Shown here: in pieces, positions 63,353-64,000 of the stretch | How the letters are laid out: each line of letters opens with the position of its first letter | Numbering within the stretch: position 1 is the first letter of the stretch | DNA from: Streptomyces echinatus | GTDB taxonomy: Bacteria; Actinomycetota; Actinomycetes; Streptomycetales; Streptomycetaceae | Direction of reading: 5' to 3' | DNA: 64,000 bases | NCBI RefSeq assembly: GCF_014203595.1 | Contig: NZ_JACHJK010000002.1 | Span: forward strand, 1 to 64,000 | The notes under the pieces: model-generated | The model's input: only the letters and a program-made list of their open reading frames with translations | Database searches by the model: none | What the model was told of the DNA's origin: nothing | Made by a program: the position numbers and the translations under genes

Positions 63353-64000
63353 TTGACGACCGTGCCCGTCGCCCGGACCGCAACCCTTCCCGTGCCGGCC
63401 CAGTCCACGTACCAGAGCCGCGTGGCCGACTACTGGAACGCCGAGGAGAACCCGGTCAACCTCGAACTCGGCAAGATCGACGACCTGTACCACCACCACT
63501 ACGGCATCGGGGCGGCCGACCGCTCGGTGCTCGACGAGCCGGACGCCGCCCTGCGCCGGGAGCGCGTGACCACCGAACTGCACCGGCTGGAGCACGCCCA
63601 GGCCGAGCTGCTCGCCTCCCATCTCGGGCCGCTCTCCCCCGCCGACCGGGTCTTCGACGCCGGCTGCGGGCGCGGCGGCGGCAGCGTGGTGGCACACCTG
63701 CGGTACGGCTGCCACGCCGACGGGGTCACCCTCTCGACGAAGCAGGCGGAGTTCGCCAACGAGCAGGCCCGCGCGCGGGGCATCGACGACAAGGTGCGCT
63801 ACCACCACCGCAACATGCTCGACACCGGGTTCGAGACCGGCGCGTACGCGGCGTCCTGGAACAACGAGTCCACCATGTACGTCGAGCTGGACCTGCTGTT
63901 CGCCGAGCACGCCCGGCTGCTGCGCCGCGGCGGCCGCTACGTGGTGATCACCGGCTGCTACAACGACACCTACGGGCAGGCCTCCCGCGAGGTGTCGCTG
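63353..64000 (+). CDS. Geranyl diphosphate 2-C-methyltransferase (3' end outside window)
   Basis: The first 216 residues are visible. A TTG start with AAGGAG 7 bases upstream gives TYQSRVADYWNAEENPVNLELGKIDDLYHHHYGIG, then SAM-binding motif I VFDAGCGRGGGSVVAHLRYGC and post-I GVTLSTKQAEFANEQA. It matches the C-methyltransferase that turns GPP into 2-methyl-GPP, the substrate of the preceding cyclase. The gene runs off the right edge. Gene order shell-cyclase-methyltransferase is the known 2-MIB arrangement in Streptomyces. Confidence 0.95.
   Translation, partial: MTTVPVARTATLPVPAQSTYQSRVADYWNAEENPVNLELGKIDDLYHHHYGIGAADRSVLDEPDAALRRERVTTELHRLEHAQAELLASHLGPLSPADRVFDAGCGRGGGSVVAHLRYGCHADGVTLSTKQAEFANEQARARGIDDKVRYHHRNMLDTGFETGAYAASWNNESTMYVELDLLFAEHARLLRRGGRYVVITGCYNDTYGQASREVSL

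Overview
The window is a high-GC chromosomal segment of a Streptomyces. Third codon positions are almost always G or C. The content is typical of the genus: a WhiB-like protein, an SsgA-like sporulation protein, an F420-type LLM oxidoreductase, a melC tyrosinase pair, a large LAL regulator, SpoIIE-type phosphatase and RsbW-like anti-sigma proteins, and at the right edge a 2-methylisoborneol (2-MIB) locus with its encapsulin shell. No rRNA, tRNA, CRISPR array or insertion sequence was recognised. Genus is inferred from content; species cannot be named.

Layout. 1-4140: end of treS, then maltokinase and glgB, the trehalose-to-alpha-glucan (GlgE) pathway without glgE in view. 4226-12377: YbdK-like ligase, DUF6480 membrane protein, acyl-CoA ligase, RsbW-like ATPase, NDH-2-like oxidoreductase and a FUSC membrane protein. 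12382-15000: sigma-B-type sigma factor with its putative anti-sigma, a small coiled protein, a C-rich structured RNA candidate (6C-like) and a cyclic-nucleotide-binding protein. 15004-23577: MFS pump, LysE exporter with divergent ArgP-like regulator, WhiB, a two-component pair, a lipoprotein L,D-transpeptidase and an M1 peptidase. 23744-29026: DUF488, a TetR/FAD-dehydrogenase operon with twin operators, AlkB, an MBL hydrolase and a tandem universal stress protein. 29350-32821: a tightly overlapping three-gene operon encoding a receiver/flavoprotein fusion, a cNMP-domain histidine kinase and a UBP zinc finger. 32926-37943: a LAL regulator with an apparent frameshift and a PAS/GAF/PP2C phosphatase. 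38071-44084: secreted M4 protease, serine hydrolase, TerD-CAP fusion and AIM24. 44238-50093: TPR plus prenyl synthase pair, PLP dehydratase, membrane pseudokinase and LLM oxidoreductase. 50445-57361: SsgA-like protein, small membrane and VOC proteins, aldo/keto reductase, an MFS/TetR operon with twin palindromes, and an FAD monooxygenase. 57701-60468: melC1-melC2, RNase HI and a VOC protein. 60788-64000: encapsulin shell, terpene cyclase and GPP 2-C-methyltransferase.

How it fits together. Much of the region is accessory stress and signalling equipment around metabolic cassettes. Three modules stand out. The first is the receiver-flavoenzyme/cNMP-kinase/zinc-finger operon, where a phosphorelay may act on a flavoenzyme instead of a promoter. 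The second is the compartmentalised 2-MIB operon with a cargo cyclase whose N-terminus is very short and whose metal motif is altered. The third is the C-rich double-hairpin RNA between the sigma/anti-sigma locus and a Crp-fold gene.
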